From positions 1,922,001 through 1,986,000 of the forward strand of contig JAKCOZ010000039.1 of assembly GCA_022605955.1 (NCBI GenBank): DNA of 64,000 nucleotides, written 5' to 3'. Every line of letters starts with the position of its first letter. Positions within the stretch are counted from its first letter, which is position 1. Made by a program: the position numbers and the translations under genes. The notes under the pieces were generated by a model. It made no database searches and was not told where the DNA came from. It worked only from the letters and a program-made list of their open reading frames with translations. Positions 37,701 to 50,640 of the stretch are shown here, piece by piece. Source of the DNA: Rallus limicola (taxonomy: Eukaryota > Chordata > Aves > Gruiformes > Rallidae).

Positions 37701-38347
37701 AGCAGTGACATGACTGGTACAGCATAAGGGATCTCAACTTCATAGACAGGACAGAGAAGGCTCCCCAGTAAATGTTCCTAATTGATTGGGATCCTGTGAG
37801 TGTATAGGTGCTGGTAAATGAGAGGTACCTGACTGGATAATGGCTCAGTAGAGCCAAGGTGACAATTCGCTGTGGTGGTGACAGCACAAGTCCAAGTAGT
37901 CACAAAAACTTCCTGGGTAAAATCAACACGTCCTCTGGCTTGTTAGACACTAAGCCATTCACATGTGCGTGGTGGTTTTGATGTTGTTTTGAAGGGTTTA
38001 ACTGCTTCAAATTCACCTAAGCTGTACAGTTCCCAGTTGCTTTGTGTGCCTTTAAAAGCTGTCCAGCAATCCCTACAATCTTCTCCATGTCAAGGCTTTG
38101 TCTGAATTCATTCCTCTTGCTTTTGCTGTCAGCCACACAGATCCACTTCCACAAACAAGAGCAGGAGCTCTGGACTTGCACGTCCCGTCCGGCACTGCCG
38201 CCCAAAACTACACAGACCTGGTGGCTGTAGTGTCAGCTGCCCTTCTGTGCTGAGCACTTTGCCTCCTCCTTGCTGGAGCACCATGAGAAACACCACTGGG
38301 GGAGAAATTTAAGAGAACATGTAGCCCTTGATTTTCTGGGTAATGCA

Positions 38348-38373
38348 CCCTTATACTCATGTGAGTGACATCC
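38348..38373. mobile_element. possible relic of the amniote inverted-repeat element
   Basis: The stretch cttatactcatgtgagtgac resembles the arm of the archosaur/turtle element noted near 12640 (family text acttac-tcatgtgagtagtccca). It is too short to be certain. Confidence 0.25.
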
Positions 38374-38855
38374 TGTGTTGTATTTCAGTTGCAGTATGTT
38401 ATGGAATGGAAATTTCTTTGAGATGGAAGTCTCACTTCCCTTTTCCCTTCCCCAGTTCCTTACGGTGATGGAATCGCTCTGTTAATCCCATATGGTCTGT
38501 CTCCAAGCTGTTTCAAATGTCACAGAGGAACAGCAGTCTCAAAGTTTCTGGAAATTTCATGAAAACAGGTGGTCTGGTAGAGGCATTAATGACACCGTGG
38601 AAGGAGATCCTGCTTGGGGCAGGTCAGCTCTCAAAGAACTCCAGAGAATCTAAAAGGGATGTGTGGGTTTATGAATGTCCAAAGCACAAATTCACACTGG
38701 AGTTTGCACTACAACAGATGCCTGAGAAACTGTATTACAGTCAGGACCTCTCTCTCTTGTGGATACTCTGGTGTCACACCTCAGTCTCTACTAAAAAGTC
38801 AACCAACCATGAAACAGGAATGGAGCTGTATTAAATCCTGTGCTCAAGAAACTCT

Positions 38856-39293
38856 TGTTTCTCTTGTAACACAGGTAGAGCAGACAGGGAAATACAGTCT
38901 GCGGATTGCAGCAAGGAGATGGACAAACAGATTATCCTTCACCAGATAAGATGACTTTATTGTTGTTTGGTGAAGAGGGTTCTTTAAACAGTGATATTGA
39001 ATGGTGAGTGCTAGTAGCTGCTGGAGCAGTTTTTGCAACGTGACAGGTATTCCAGGTGGCGTTGCCCACTGAGGGCTGGTCTGTGGGGGGTGAAACACCT
39101 TTTTATGCAGTCACGCTCCGTCTGTGCAAATAGTGTCACAACCTTGAACAAGCTCTGCATAGGAGCACCAACAGGCTGTGTCCTGCAAAGCACTGTGGAG
39201 TTCCCAGATCTGAGCTCTCCAGTTGTTTGCTAAGCAGAGCTGTACTAAATGCAAGAATAAGAAAGGCACAGCTCCTTGCCAATAAAGACAACA
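38856..39293 (-). mobile_element. candidate solo LTR of a different family
   Basis: On the minus strand this stretch has the layout of a retroviral LTR. A TATA-like GCATAAAAAGG (39098-39108) follows about 185 bp of possible U3. An AATAAA polyadenylation signal (38956-38961) lies about 140 bp downstream of the TATA box. A pyrimidine-rich possible U5 of about 90 bp then ends near TTACAAGAGAAACA. The plausible TG...CA borders give about 440 bp. I found no clear target-site duplication and no gag, pol or env nearby. It is unrelated to copies A, B and C. The call rests on signal order, not on recognition of the family. Confidence 0.4.
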
Positions 39294-42200
39294 GATACCT
39301 CTGAGATTGTCATTGCAATCGAGCTAATGAAGCATTAAAGAAATCTCACGTATGACCCAGTATCACAGACTGTATGAAAGAAATGCACTTTGTCAGGGTC
39401 CCTTGTAGCAGTTTTTGTTGTGCTGGCATCTGGGTTCGACGTTCAGTCATTCTGCAGCAGCGAACGCTCACAATGCCACAAGTCAGTGATGGACTTGGAG
39501 GGGGTGGGGGGAAAGGCTGCTGTCGCCAGCTGGATGAGAGATTCACAGCTAGCCAGACTATGCTAAAATATGCTGAGAGAATCTCACCACCAGCCCCTCT
39601 CCCTGTCACCCCTTCATCTCCTTGGCTGTTTCTTATTCTTAATGCCTTATATTTGAGACCGTGCTTTTCAGGGACAAAACCTGCTGTTTCCTCTGTATTT
39701 ACCCTGTGCCTGTGGCAGTGCAGGTCCCACCCCAGCGGAGCATCTATGTGCTCTCACAGTGTCGGGGTTGGTGTGAGACGACAAAACCATCTTGTTATTT
39801 CACTGTGTTCAACCATCCAGCTCATAAGTATTCCTGTGTACCACGGCAATACCTAAATGGGATCCTGTTATTGCAGCTACATTTGTTCGAATTCATTTCA
39901 CTTACAAAAGGTACTAAACCTGTCTTCTTTCAGCTATAGCCTCACTTTCACTAATCACCATCTCATTCAGACTATATTTTATACACCTGATTATTCAGTT
40001 TTGCCCTGATAATGACTAATGTGCCGTTGTAGGCAAGAAGTAAAATGCTTCAGCACAACCCCTCCATTCCTAATGGATTCTCTGTTTGTTTACATTATAC
40101 TGTAATAGCTATTGATCTTCACGCGATTATGGAATCCAGACAGCATTAGAAAATTCATTAATGATGACTATAGAAGCTTTAACCCTGTTTAAAATGTTCT
40201 TCACTTTCAGGCTATTCTACATGAATGACAACATCTATTATGGACAAAGGCACTGTAACCACCCCTAATTTGCAAAGCATATTATCTGTGATCAATACCG
40301 AATGATAGAGCACAGCTGACTGAAAGGACCAATTTTGGAATTCAAGCGACATATGGTTTAAATCCCACAGTAACCACCCCGAGCTAACTAAACAATGAGG
40401 ACATACAATATCCAGGATTTCTAATGCCGTGCTCCACAATTAACACAGCTCTTCCCTCGGGAGTAATGCCACTATTTACATTTTTGGTTTTCAAGGACAG
40501 AGAAGGAGTTTGCTTTTTCCTTCATCAGATGTGACAAGGTGCAATGCATAATGAACAAAATGCCGTAATTGCTCAATAAAGGAACTTTATTAAGCATATG
40601 GAGTAACTTTATTAAAAAGATGAAAACATTTCAATGAATATCTTTTTCTATCAAGAAACTGTTTTCAGGGTGGAGTTGGAGTGGGGTTTTTTTCAGAAAA
40701 AAAAAAAAATCAACTACCCCAAATGCAAATTTTCACAGGGCTCATTCCAAGAGCACTAGCCTCATATGTCTTAATAATACTTTCCAGGAAGTCTGTTTAT
40801 TTTAGCTGTAGCCTACTTTGAAAGATAGATAATGAGGGAGACTACAAGTGCCTAGCTTACTGCTTCATTTAGATTCCACGACTGTTGTCCCAGCTTTTTT
40901 CAAGTTATGTATTAATGACAAACGGTTATGAAAGGATTTTATTAAGCATTAAGTACCTTGGCAATGTAACTAAAGGCATAAACCACAGCAACCTACATGA
41001 CAATTACATATTGCAGCTCTAAAAAAAGGGGAAGTATTTAATAATTATGGCTTTATATAATTCTGATACCTATAAAAATTCTGAACCAAACTCAGACCAA
41101 GTGTAACTCACTGATTCATTGGGCATATAACAAGGATGAATTTAGTGTTGTGCATTCATGGGAATAGCTTTGCCTGTAAGAAACCAATACATTTTTCAGC
41201 AAGCCACATAATAAGGGATTGACCCGAGCCACATAATTCAGTTTCATTCCCATGCAGACTTCCACAGAAAGAGCTGGATGCTTGGCTCTGCTTTGGGTCC
41301 AGGTTTGCTTGGAGTACAACATCAGACATCCCAGTAAACCCTCTCCAGATAAAGCTGTTGATTTTGTATAGCGTGCCTCCCTAACTGTAAGGACAGCCTT
41401 CCAATTCTTTCAAGAACAATACAGTCTCTTGGGGTGGATTACTTTTCCCTGCCATGAGGTATCTATGACATAGGTATGAACTAAGTGAATGTGGCGTGGC
41501 TAAGTGTTGTGGTTTCCCTTATCATCTGATATAATTCTCTATCACAATCTGGCCAGTGGAGCCTGGAGTTCAGACACTCAGCAGAAACCTGGTGCTAAAG
41601 GTGGGTCAGCTGAATCCCACCCAACAGAGAGGTATAGGTGTTAATTACATTATATATACACTATTCACGGTAGCTCTTTCTATATCAAGATCCATTCAAA
41701 AGGCTGCTGCTCAGTGATACAGGAGGCAGGGGGAGGCTAGCATCACACAGAAATGAGGACAGAGGTCTGGCCTACACCCAGTCTCCAGCCCACGTGAGCA
41801 GGCAGAACGCGGCCACGCTGTGCGATCAGACCCAGAAACCGGGAGGACCTCTCAGGTCCCACCACTTGGACATAGTCATAGTTTGTCAAGAGATGTGTGT
41901 TCAAACCCCTCGCCCGCCAAATTATACAGTGCTTGCAAAAAGTGTCACTCACACCAGGTGGCACCACACGGACCTCAGTTTGCCTATACGAGGTAAAAAG
42001 TACAGGGAATTCTGTGGGGCAAAGCTACAGGTACTGAAGGACAGCAGTGGTGAGAGCTGCACGCATAGATGTCTGTATCTGCGTGTTTCTACAGGTACAG
42101 GTATGTGTATCAATGGCAATTTACAGCATGCGATTTCTGAATGAGGAACAAATTCATACGTTATGCACAAAAACTCACATGTGTCTCTCTGCCACATCCC

Positions 42201-43464
42201 TGGCTTTAGCAAAGACATCATTTTACCCCTTTCGTACAACCAAAGCAGCTCAGATTCAAAATTATGAACCTAATGGAAAATCTGTTGGAAAACAGCTTGT
42301 GAGAAATCCAAGGGCTGAAATATATTAGCTGATATATAAGCTTGTAGTTCACAGAAATTTATATCAAGTCTCCAGTCTGCTTAAGGATCAGATATTTACA
42401 GAAGAAATCACAAACTCCACTCAATCAGAAGGAGAGCAAAGAAAAATCGAGGGGAAGAAGAAGATACTGGAAAAAAGAGTAGTCAAAAGTGATCAAAGCT
42501 GAACTTATCTAACTGAAAAAACTTGCCAAATCATAATAAAAATTAAAAATAAACCCAAATCAAACAGCACCTACAAGAGAGATCTGGAAACCCTAGGAAT
42601 AGGAAGCTGTTTCCTAGACAAATTTTAGTCCGACCCAGGTGACATTGCTGTGTAAAGCAATCCAAAAAACTTCATGAGACCAGGAGAATAGCAGAAGGGG
42701 AGGTAAGTACTTAGTGATCTCAGTCTTAATGTAACATTGACCACATCATCAATCATGACTTTCAACTACCTTGATGTTGAAGGTAAGCCACTCAGAAGAG
42801 AAATTCATACATGGTGCTGATAATGAGGTTAATTTTTCTGTTAGCTACCATGGAAATTATTATAGCACGTTATCAGTACTTTGCTAAATTTTTTCTCAGT
42901 ATGGAAATCAATCTTTCCTTCTTCTTGGCTAGAGCATAAAGGATGAGATTTATAAAGCCTTTTAAGGTGCCTCTAAAATTAATGGGAATTGGATGTCCTC
43001 ATTACCTACATGCTTTGAAAATCTCAGCCAAAATGTATAAAATGTGTAGACAGTGGCTATCATTAAAAACTCTCCAATTTTGCCTTTGAAAGTAGATAAG
43101 AATATCATCATGTTCAAATGATTCCCTGTGAAGAATTTAGCACCAGAAATATTTAGCAAGCACTACCGTGCTCACTGTAAATGACTTTCCAAAGGCACGT
43201 GCAAAGACTTTAATGGTGCCTACACAAACAACTGCATGAAGTAATGTGAAGTGAACCTCTGGGGACTAGTTACCAGCACTGCAGTCCTGAAGGAATCAAA
43301 TTTATTATATATCCTAAGTAGCCACTTCTTTCTCCAACTGGGAAAGGTCTGGTGAGACTAGGTATATAGCCTTAGAGCTAATTGTCTCATGATATGCATA
43401 GGCTACAGTCCAGAGGCATGGGTGCAAGGGGGCTGTTTCAGCTCATTCTGTCAAACCAGTTGTT
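39294..43464. other. unique AT-rich non-coding DNA
   Basis: No gene or transposon is recognised. The part at about 39940-41060 is AT-rich with many ATTA/TAAT cores and is listed separately. An A tract lies at about 40698-40710. Plus-strand frames of up to 160 codons at 39374-39856 overlap minus-strand frames and match nothing I know. Confidence 0.55.
39940..41060. promoter_or_regulatory. AT-rich block, candidate conserved non-coding DNA
   Basis: More than 1 kb without recognisable repeats, dense in homeodomain-type cores (cattaatgatg, taatagctattgatc, tattaatgac) and with an octamer-like atgcataat near 40547. An approximate direct repeat of the type aactttattaa occurs at about 40582 and 40607. 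The texture resembles developmental enhancers in gene deserts, but conservation cannot be judged from one genome. Confidence 0.22.
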
Positions 43465-43535
43465 GAATCAGAATATAATGAGTTGGATGGGACCCATAAG
43501 GATCATCGAGTCCCACTCATGTCTAGTCCCCAACC
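43465..43535 (-). mobile_element. short CR1 LINE 3' end
   Basis: The plus strand reads gaatcagaatataatgagtt, gggacccataaggatcatcg and agtcccact, the reverse complement of a CR1 tail of the GGGACCCATAAGGATCAT type. The larger copy at 50036 shares this tail, so both belong to one CR1 subfamily. Similarity fades after about 70 bp. Confidence 0.82.
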
Positions 43536-46259
43536 ACCTGAAATAAACCTCGCCCCACCTCAATAAACCATCGCCGTTTCACCACTGACAACCTCTCAGG
43601 CAAAGGCCACATCGCTCTAGATCAACTCTCTTCCTTAGTCCCACCTTATTCCAAACAAAAGGGGCATGTTTGACAGCTGCCTCCTTCTCCAGTCTTGGCC
43701 ATGCTTCCCTTCTTGCCCCAGCTGGCTGGTAAACAATGGAAGCAAATCCCAGGTCTGCGGTGTTACAGGTTTGTCATACACACCCTGAGCAAGGCTTTTG
43801 CTGCTGTTGCTACCCTGCTAGCAGTACCCAGATGGGCTAGCTCGTATCTAGCTCTGGCGCTGATATCATAAACATAAGCAGTGCAATCACACACCGCAGT
43901 GGAGTGCAGATGAGAAAACCAAAGGAGAAGAGCTTCAGCCTTGTATAATTTCCATGATTAAAATCAACAGCAATGTTTGACTAATTGGCCCACAAAGGCC
44001 TTTGCATTGGCATAATTTAAATAAGCTTAAAAACAGAACAAGGTTAAAAAAACAGCACTATTCAGCCTACCAGCCAGGCTGCAGAGTCTCTTCACTGAGT
44101 TTCAGTTACACAAGGCTTGCTCATCTCTGCAACAACCCCATACAGCTAACCTAGCTGTCTGATGGAGTACCTAACTGAAAAGTGAGGCTGATGGTCAGTG
44201 TTCACTGTCAACCATCATCACCAGCCATTTCCCCTCCAAAAAGGGACATGATATTATTAAGGGACTGCAAGAAGAGGATGAAAACACACACACTTGCCCT
44301 CTCCTGCACCATGCTAGTGCCTGATCTTCATGTATCTCCTTACACAAAAGAGAACCGTCAGGAGAACCAACAGCTTCTCTGTTACAGTCACTAAGAGCAA
44401 TGTGTACAATATGAGCTCATGTGTCTTGGACAAGTTTTTGCATCCCCATACACTCATGCACAGGAGCAATGCAACTTGTCTTGTGTCTGCTTGCAAGATA
44501 ACTTCAAAGTATTCTTTGAAGTGGATCAGGTTGAGTTACGGGTATCTCTTTCAATGTCATGGACGAGACCTCTATTGAGAACACCATCAGGTAGGCTACA
44601 GCCTATCTGAAAGGACCAGATGAGACCTTGCCTGCGTCTGCCCAGATCTAACTGACTGCATGAATTCAGTATGAGCCAGAAAACAAAGCATTAGGCAAAC
44701 TTTGTTATGTAACTGTCTCTGAACTCGCATTTGGGGCGGCAGGCCAGCGGGTGACAGAAACCACTCTGGCAACTGCTAATTTGCCTTAGTAAGTAGTAAT
44801 CAAAGAGATCGGCCTGGGGCAACATAATTAGCAAAGTCATTGGCAGCTTATGCCAAGAGTCTAATTTAGAAAGTAATAAATAGTTAAAACAGCAGTCTCC
44901 TGGGGGCAGGACCACTTACCTATGAGGACAACTGACACAGTGAAGCAGCTATTGCCCAAGGGGGAGCCACCCGGTGTAGGGTCTGAGCTCCCGCCAAGGA
45001 CCTGACATGTCTCTTTGCCAGAGCAAGCAACTCAAGCAACAGGGTCCAGGGTGCTGGTTTAGACTGCAGCTGGGCTGGGGCTCTGATTCACGTTTTGTGC
45101 ATCTCTGCATGATAGAATGGAAATCTTGGAATAAAAAATTCACCGTTCACCTACTAACCCACCTCGCTAAGTAGATAAGTTTTAAATGTTACTTTGCTGA
45201 GTGGTATGGGTCCATTCTACAACTTAAGCTGAAGGGCCACAGAAGAGAAGAGGAACTCCCAGGTTGTGCCCTTCCCAAGTTTATCCCACCACACATCCAG
45301 CAAGGTGGAAACCAGTGGGCACAGGCCCATTTGTCATCTCGCAGAGTCAGGGGCTGGACAGCAAGGAGGAAATCAAGAGAAGTGGGGAATGGGCTTTGCT
45401 CCCAAACACTTGCACCATGACTTGCTGCCCAGAGGTTAACAGTAAATTACTGTCCCCTGTAGCAAAGAGGAAGCAGGGAGGTATGCAAGAGGCACAGTGT
45501 TTCCTAGAGCAGTTACTGAGATGAGGCAGCTACCCAGCTTCTGTATTGCTCAGAGCAAAGCCATGAGCTGCACACTAGCCCAAAGTAATGAGCCTGGCTC
45601 TGGCAATAAAGTGATTGTGGCAGTAAAGTGAAACAGCCATTATGTACTTGGCAACAGCTCTAGCCTTGAGATAACCTGCTTTTTAATTGAGCTGAGGAAT
45701 GTTTTCATTCTTTCTCAAGTTGCATATTATTTATGGGTACAATGTGTAATAATAAAAATTACATATCTTGGCAAAAACAATAAGCAAAAAGTCAGCTGGA
45801 AGAACACTACACAGCAAGTGTATATTTTTTCTAGAGAGGTAGTCATCTATTTTAAGTACCATTGTGCTCTGTTTCACTGTAGTAAATCCAGACAGAGAGA
45901 GGCAGAATGCTAGTGATGTTTTCATACGTACAAAGAGACCCTGTTTAAAAGCACAACCTCCTGCACGTGAGCCCCACGCGCTCATCTCTTCACAGACCTC
46001 ACCCAATCTGTACTCAAGCAGAGATGCCAATGGAGGGAATGGCCACAAAAACTACACCCCATGCCATGGCTCTGAAATGTTTGTCCACAACAGAACATCT
46101 TCCTACTCCTCTACAAAGGGAGCAGCAAAAATTGCTCCAAATTTCTTTCCACACTTCAGCACGCTGAGCACGGGCACAGGCACTATTGACAATTGGAGGG
46201 GGAAGGAATGCACTGCCTTTATCCATTTTTAATTGCTGGAGACTGTAAAGTTGTTCTTT

Positions 46260-47180
46260 AGGAAATAAATACTTTACTCCTTTCCTCTCCCACTCTCAGC
46301 ATGCCAGCCCATTTGGTTTATCGATGGGCATTTAATAATAACTTTCAATACTGGAATTTTTTCAATTGCTTCTTCAGATTTTTGCTCCAAACCAATGTGG
46401 TTGGATTACTCATGGGAAAAGCTGAGCAAATGGATTTTGTGTAGCGTGTGCCTGCACAGAGAGAGAGAGAGAGAGAGAATGGAATCACTTAAATGATAAA
46501 TCAAATCTTTTTTTTTTCCCTTTTTTTAAGTATCTTTCTTTGTGCAATAACCTTTTATCTACAGCCCTGCTGTCACAAATACGCTGTTTTAACACTTTGC
46601 ACCTTGTCGTCATCTGTGAACAGAGAAAGCAGAGCCGCACTGCACACATTATCTTAGAATTCTTTTGTAGCCAACAGGTCTTGCATTTTAAATGGGAACA
46701 GGGCTTCCTCCAGGTTTGTCAGCCTGATGCCTGCTTGTCTTTGGGCCTACAAACCAAACATGGGGAGAACTGTCTCAGGGGGGAAAAAAAAAACCACCCA
46801 AAGAAAAGGAAAGAATGCTGAACCTATAATGTAAATCTCATGTTTAATTAGGAGGGCTGAAGAATTGTGGCCAGGAAAAACATGTTTCTCTGTAAGTGGT
46901 TTTGAATAGCACTGAAGATGAATATAATGAGGCTGACAAATACACCTCGGAGGGTGACTGCAAGAATAAAATCGATTTATTTAATAATTTAGAAATTGCT
47001 TCCAGCCATATCTCCCATTAAAATCTGCAGGCCATTGTATTCTGTATTTCTTTGGTCTTTTTTCTCCCTTTTAGTTATGCTCCACCAGATTTAATAAATA
47101 AGTAATACATGGGGGGAAAACACTTATCTCGAGTGCTTTGCCACAAGCCTGTAGGGCTCTTTTATTCTTTCTAACTCTAA
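46260..47180. promoter_or_regulatory. AT-rich block, candidate conserved non-coding DNA
   Basis: Repeat-poor AT-rich sequence with TAAT/ATTA cores (gtttaattag, atttaataataac, aatcgatttatttaataattt) around the (GA)n and T tracts near 46.46-46.53 kb. It is a candidate enhancer block by texture only. Confidence 0.2.
46458..46479 (+). repeat. (GA)n microsatellite
   Basis: About ten GA units flanked by caca and atgg. It is a simple repeat. Confidence 0.95.
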
Positions 47181-48732
47181 ATAGATCAAGTCAGGAACAA
47201 TCATATCCCTGGAGAAGGATGTTTCAGGGTTAATACTCTAAATATAAGCAAGGAAGTCCAAAAATTAAAATTGTGTTAATGACCATCAAAGACAGAAGCA
47301 AGTAAACAACATATCAAAGGCATATTCTACTTCTCAAAACCAAAGGAAAAATCACCTGGACATGTAAACAAGAGTAAGTAGCTATATGTTCTTTTGTAGG
47401 CAGAGTTAAAGGAAAAATAAAACATAATAAGTAATAATTAATCCAGAGAGAACTGGTTTTTTTTAATTCTATCAACTGTTTTGAAGTTTTCTCCTTATAA
47501 ATGTTCCAACAGCTCAAGCTTCCTAAGATTTTTCTCCTGATGGTGTTTGTTACAGATTCTTGGTTTTACCCTGTGCATTTTAGAAAGAAAATATATTGGG
47601 CAGTCTTGTTAATTAATTAAACATTAAGTACTCACCACCTTACTCATGGAAAAGCAAATGTAGTCCAAGCACAATTCTTCTACAATTATTTTATGCAAAA
47701 TTCATGGTGTGAATTCTATAAACAATTCATAAAGTCAAGTATGAGTTTGATATATGTGCGTATCAGCAATGTAGGCCAGCTTCATTTACACTGGAAAATT
47801 AAACATAAACATGGAAAATGGCTTTTTGCCCGCTTGAGTTTGATGATAAAGACAACTGCATGGTCAGGAGAACCTTCCTCAGTGGCTCTGACTGTTGCTT
47901 TCACTTGCAAGACCAACAGAATAGTTGAACCCTGCTATAGTAATAGCTATAACAATATTAATTAATTCTTTTCAGCCAAGGACTTCCATTTTGCCCTAAT
48001 ATTGCTCCTTTTAACCATTCTAAAACTAAATAAAATGGAGAAAGGAAAGAGAAAAGAGCACACAGTAAAAGCCATTATAAAAGAACCAGCTGAATGAATG
48101 TCTTTCAATTGATGTCAGTGGACTTCAGATAAATAAATGGGAAATTACGTTAACGTGCTCTTATTTTTCCCAACATACCAACAAAAAGTAGCTTTTGAAA
48201 GAGCTTACATAATGGGCCCACGTGGATTTCCTTCAGCAGCTCAGGCAAGGCAGCACTCCCCACCTCAAACTGCTGTTTGGCAAGCCCCAAGCACACAGCT
48301 GGACCAGGGGAGCAGGGCCAGTGGTTTTCATACACAACGTAAGCACATGATTCAGATGGGATTCAGGTCTGATTGCACAACACAACCCCACTGTCTTCAT
48401 CTCCTAACACCTTAGCTTCTCATTTCCATACCCTAGTGTTCTCAGACCATTTTCCCATAGCCTGAGTAGACACATAGCTTTGGCTTCACAGAGTGCAGGG
48501 GAGTGATGAGCCCTTACAGCTGCTTACCAGGAGCATTCAGGGTGTCCTGCTGTATCTAAGCAAGAAGTTGACTCCAGAGCTCCCACCCCAAAACGTTTAT
48601 AGCTATTTTTCCCACACATGGATGAAATCTTACTGATAGGACAAAGTGGTCTCAGGGTTTCCCTGTTAAGCACCAGATAACAGGGGAGATTTTCCCATAT
48701 CAAAACCTTCTAGGTCAGAAGACCAACATCAT

Positions 48733-49772
48733 TGTTGTGCTTTTGTGTGTCTGGGTTCTGGTGGAGGAGGGGGGCTGCAGGGGTGGCTTCTACAAGAAGC
48801 AGACAGAAGCTCTCTGCAGGCCCAACAAACACCAGCCTGGCTCAAGGCCGGACCTGCTGCTGACCAAGGCCAAGCCTATCAGTGACAGTAGTAACGCCTC
48901 TGTGATAACATATTTAGGAGAAAAAAAAAGACAAATGGCTGCTTTTTGCCACCAGAGAAGGGGTGAGAAGACGTAAGAAACTGTGCAGACACCAGGGCCA
49001 GTGAGGAAGGTGGTGGTGATGGAGGGTATGAGGTGCTTCAGGTACAAAGAGAAAGATTCCCCTGCAGCCTGTGGAGAGACCCTGGTGAAACAAGTTGTCC
49101 ATGGAAGGTAATGGGGAGCAGAAATCCCATCTACAGCCTGTGGAAGACCCCACACTGGAGTGTGTGGAGACACATGAAGGATGCTCTGATCCCACGGGAA
49201 GCTTGTGTTGGAAGCCCCTTCTGACCCCCCTAAAATTCTGTGAATCTATGACTCCCGTTGAAGAAGTCTGTGAAGGAGTGGCTCCTGTGGATGGGACCCC
49301 ACACTGGAGCAGGGGAAGAGTAACAGTGTGAGGAATGTCACATACACACCACACACCACACCCTCCCAACAAGGAAAACAAAAACCGAAACGCCCATTCG
49401 CCATCTCCCTCTGTGACACCTGGAGCGGGGCGGGGGGGCATAAGGGAGAGAAATCATGAATAAAGTGAAGTCTGCTAAGAAAGGAGGGGTGGGGGTAAGT
49501 GTTTTAAGATTTGGTTGTATTTCTCATTATCCTACTCTGGGGAGGTGTGGGTGGAGGGGGGAGAGGGGTGTGCTTGTGTAATAAATTAGGTGTTTTCTTA
49601 ATTCCATGTTGAGACTGTTTTGCCCATGACGCTAATTGAGGAATGACCTCTCCCTGTCCTTATCTCAACTCCTAAGCCTCTCAATATGTATTTTCTCCCC
49701 TGTCCAGCTGAAAAGGGGAGTGAGAGTGACTCTGGTGGCTATCTGGGCTCCAGCCAGGGTCAAACTGCCACA
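48733..49772 (-). mobile_element. solo LTR of an endogenous retrovirus, copy C (inverted)
   Basis: This is the same LTR family as copies A and B, read on the minus strand. The plus strand begins TGTTGTGC, then gggttctggtggaggag, and ends cagggtcaaactgccaca, the reverse complement of the family start. At 1,040 bp it is slightly shorter than copy A. The flanks ATCAT (48728-48732) and ACTAT (49773-49777) match at only three of five positions, so the target duplication is decayed or the borders have shifted. No internal retroviral sequence flanks it, so it is a solo LTR. A G-rich segment (gcggggcggggggg) lies near 49425-49438. It has about 11 CpG by hand count, similar to copy A and far below copy B. 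Confidence 0.88.
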
Positions 49773-50035
49773 ACTATAAAAGAAAACCCAACCCAGCCCC
49801 TTTGCACCCTCTCCATAAAAATGCAGGCTTACACCCCTGATGCATGGGATATTTTAAGCAATTTTTCTTAAGGTTTGGGCAATTCCCATCATTCCTGCCC
49901 TGCAAAAGGGAAGATAGTGTGGACTGTATCACAGCCCTGCTAGTCTAGAGGGCAGGACAAGGATAAGGAGCTAGGAGCAAGGCTATGCAGATAGACAGAC
50001 GATGTGATGCTCACAGTCAAAGACCATGGCACTTC

Positions 50036-50640
50036 ACAGAATCATGGAATATCCTGAGTTGGAAAGGGCCCATAAGGATCATTGAGTCCAATTCCTGGCT
50101 CCACACAAGACCAGCCAAGTCAGAGCATGTGACTGAGTGCATAGTCCAGAGCTTACTGAACTCAGTCAAGCTCAGTGCTGTGACCAATTCCCTGGGAAGC
50201 CTGTTCCAGTGCCTGACTACACTCAGTAAAGAACCTCTTCCTAACATACAACCTCTTCTGTCACAGCTTCATGCCATTCCCTCGGGTACTATCACTGGTC
50301 ACCAAAGAGAGGAGATCACACCAAAGAAAGATCAGCACCTGCCCCTTCACTCCACCTCATCGGGAAGCTGTAGACCCTGATGAGGTCTCCCCTCAGTCTC
50401 CTCTTCTCCCAGCTGAACAAACCAAGGGACTTCAGCCTCTCCTCATAAGACTTCCCCTCTAGATCCTTCATGGTTCTCATTGCACTCTTCTGGACATTCT
50501 CCAGTGTTTTATGTCCCTCTTGTACAGTGGCACCCAAAACTGCACCCAGTACTCAAGGTGAGGCAGTACCAGCATGGCATAGAGTGGGACAATAACCTCT
50601 CTGGACCAGCTGGCAATGCCATGCTTGATGTGCTACATTG
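50036..50640 (-). mobile_element. CR1 LINE 3' fragment
   Basis: About 600 bp of CR1 on the minus strand. The plus strand begins agaatcatggaatatcctga, runs through gggcccataaggatcattga and the aagaacctcttcctaacatac block, and continues into the segment that on the minus strand encodes KSLGLFSWEKRRLRGDLIRV. It then enters the end of the coding region (ggacattctccag and gcacccagtactcaaggtg, reverse strand). It is 5'-truncated and diverged. Its tail type matches the short copy at 43465. Confidence 0.93.

Larger units (their letters stand above)
25995..38855. other. unique non-coding DNA, largest repeat-poor block
   Basis: Nearly 13 kb without a recognised LINE or LTR. It contains a possible MIR fragment near 27460, a 15-bp tandem repeat at 29892, two TATAAAAGG boxes near 29.3 and 29.5 kb, (CT)n near 31125, a TAGG/TAGA repeat near 33731, AT-rich blocks at about 32640-32760 and 34200-34700, and an archosaur-repeat relic near 38348. 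The longest frame of the window (221 codons, 31184-31849, plus strand) lies here. It has no recognisable domain and is overlapped by frames on both strands. Confidence 0.55.
43536..48732. other. unique non-coding DNA
   Basis: No gene is recognised. A (GA)n microsatellite lies at 46458-46479, and an AT-rich block at about 46260-47180 is listed separately. Reading frames reach 122 codons (45864-46232, plus strand) without a recognisable domain. Confidence 0.55.

Noticed and set aside
48914..49441. 175-codon minus-strand frame
   Set aside because: It lies wholly inside LTR copy C. LTRs of this kind do not encode proteins, so it is a chance frame.
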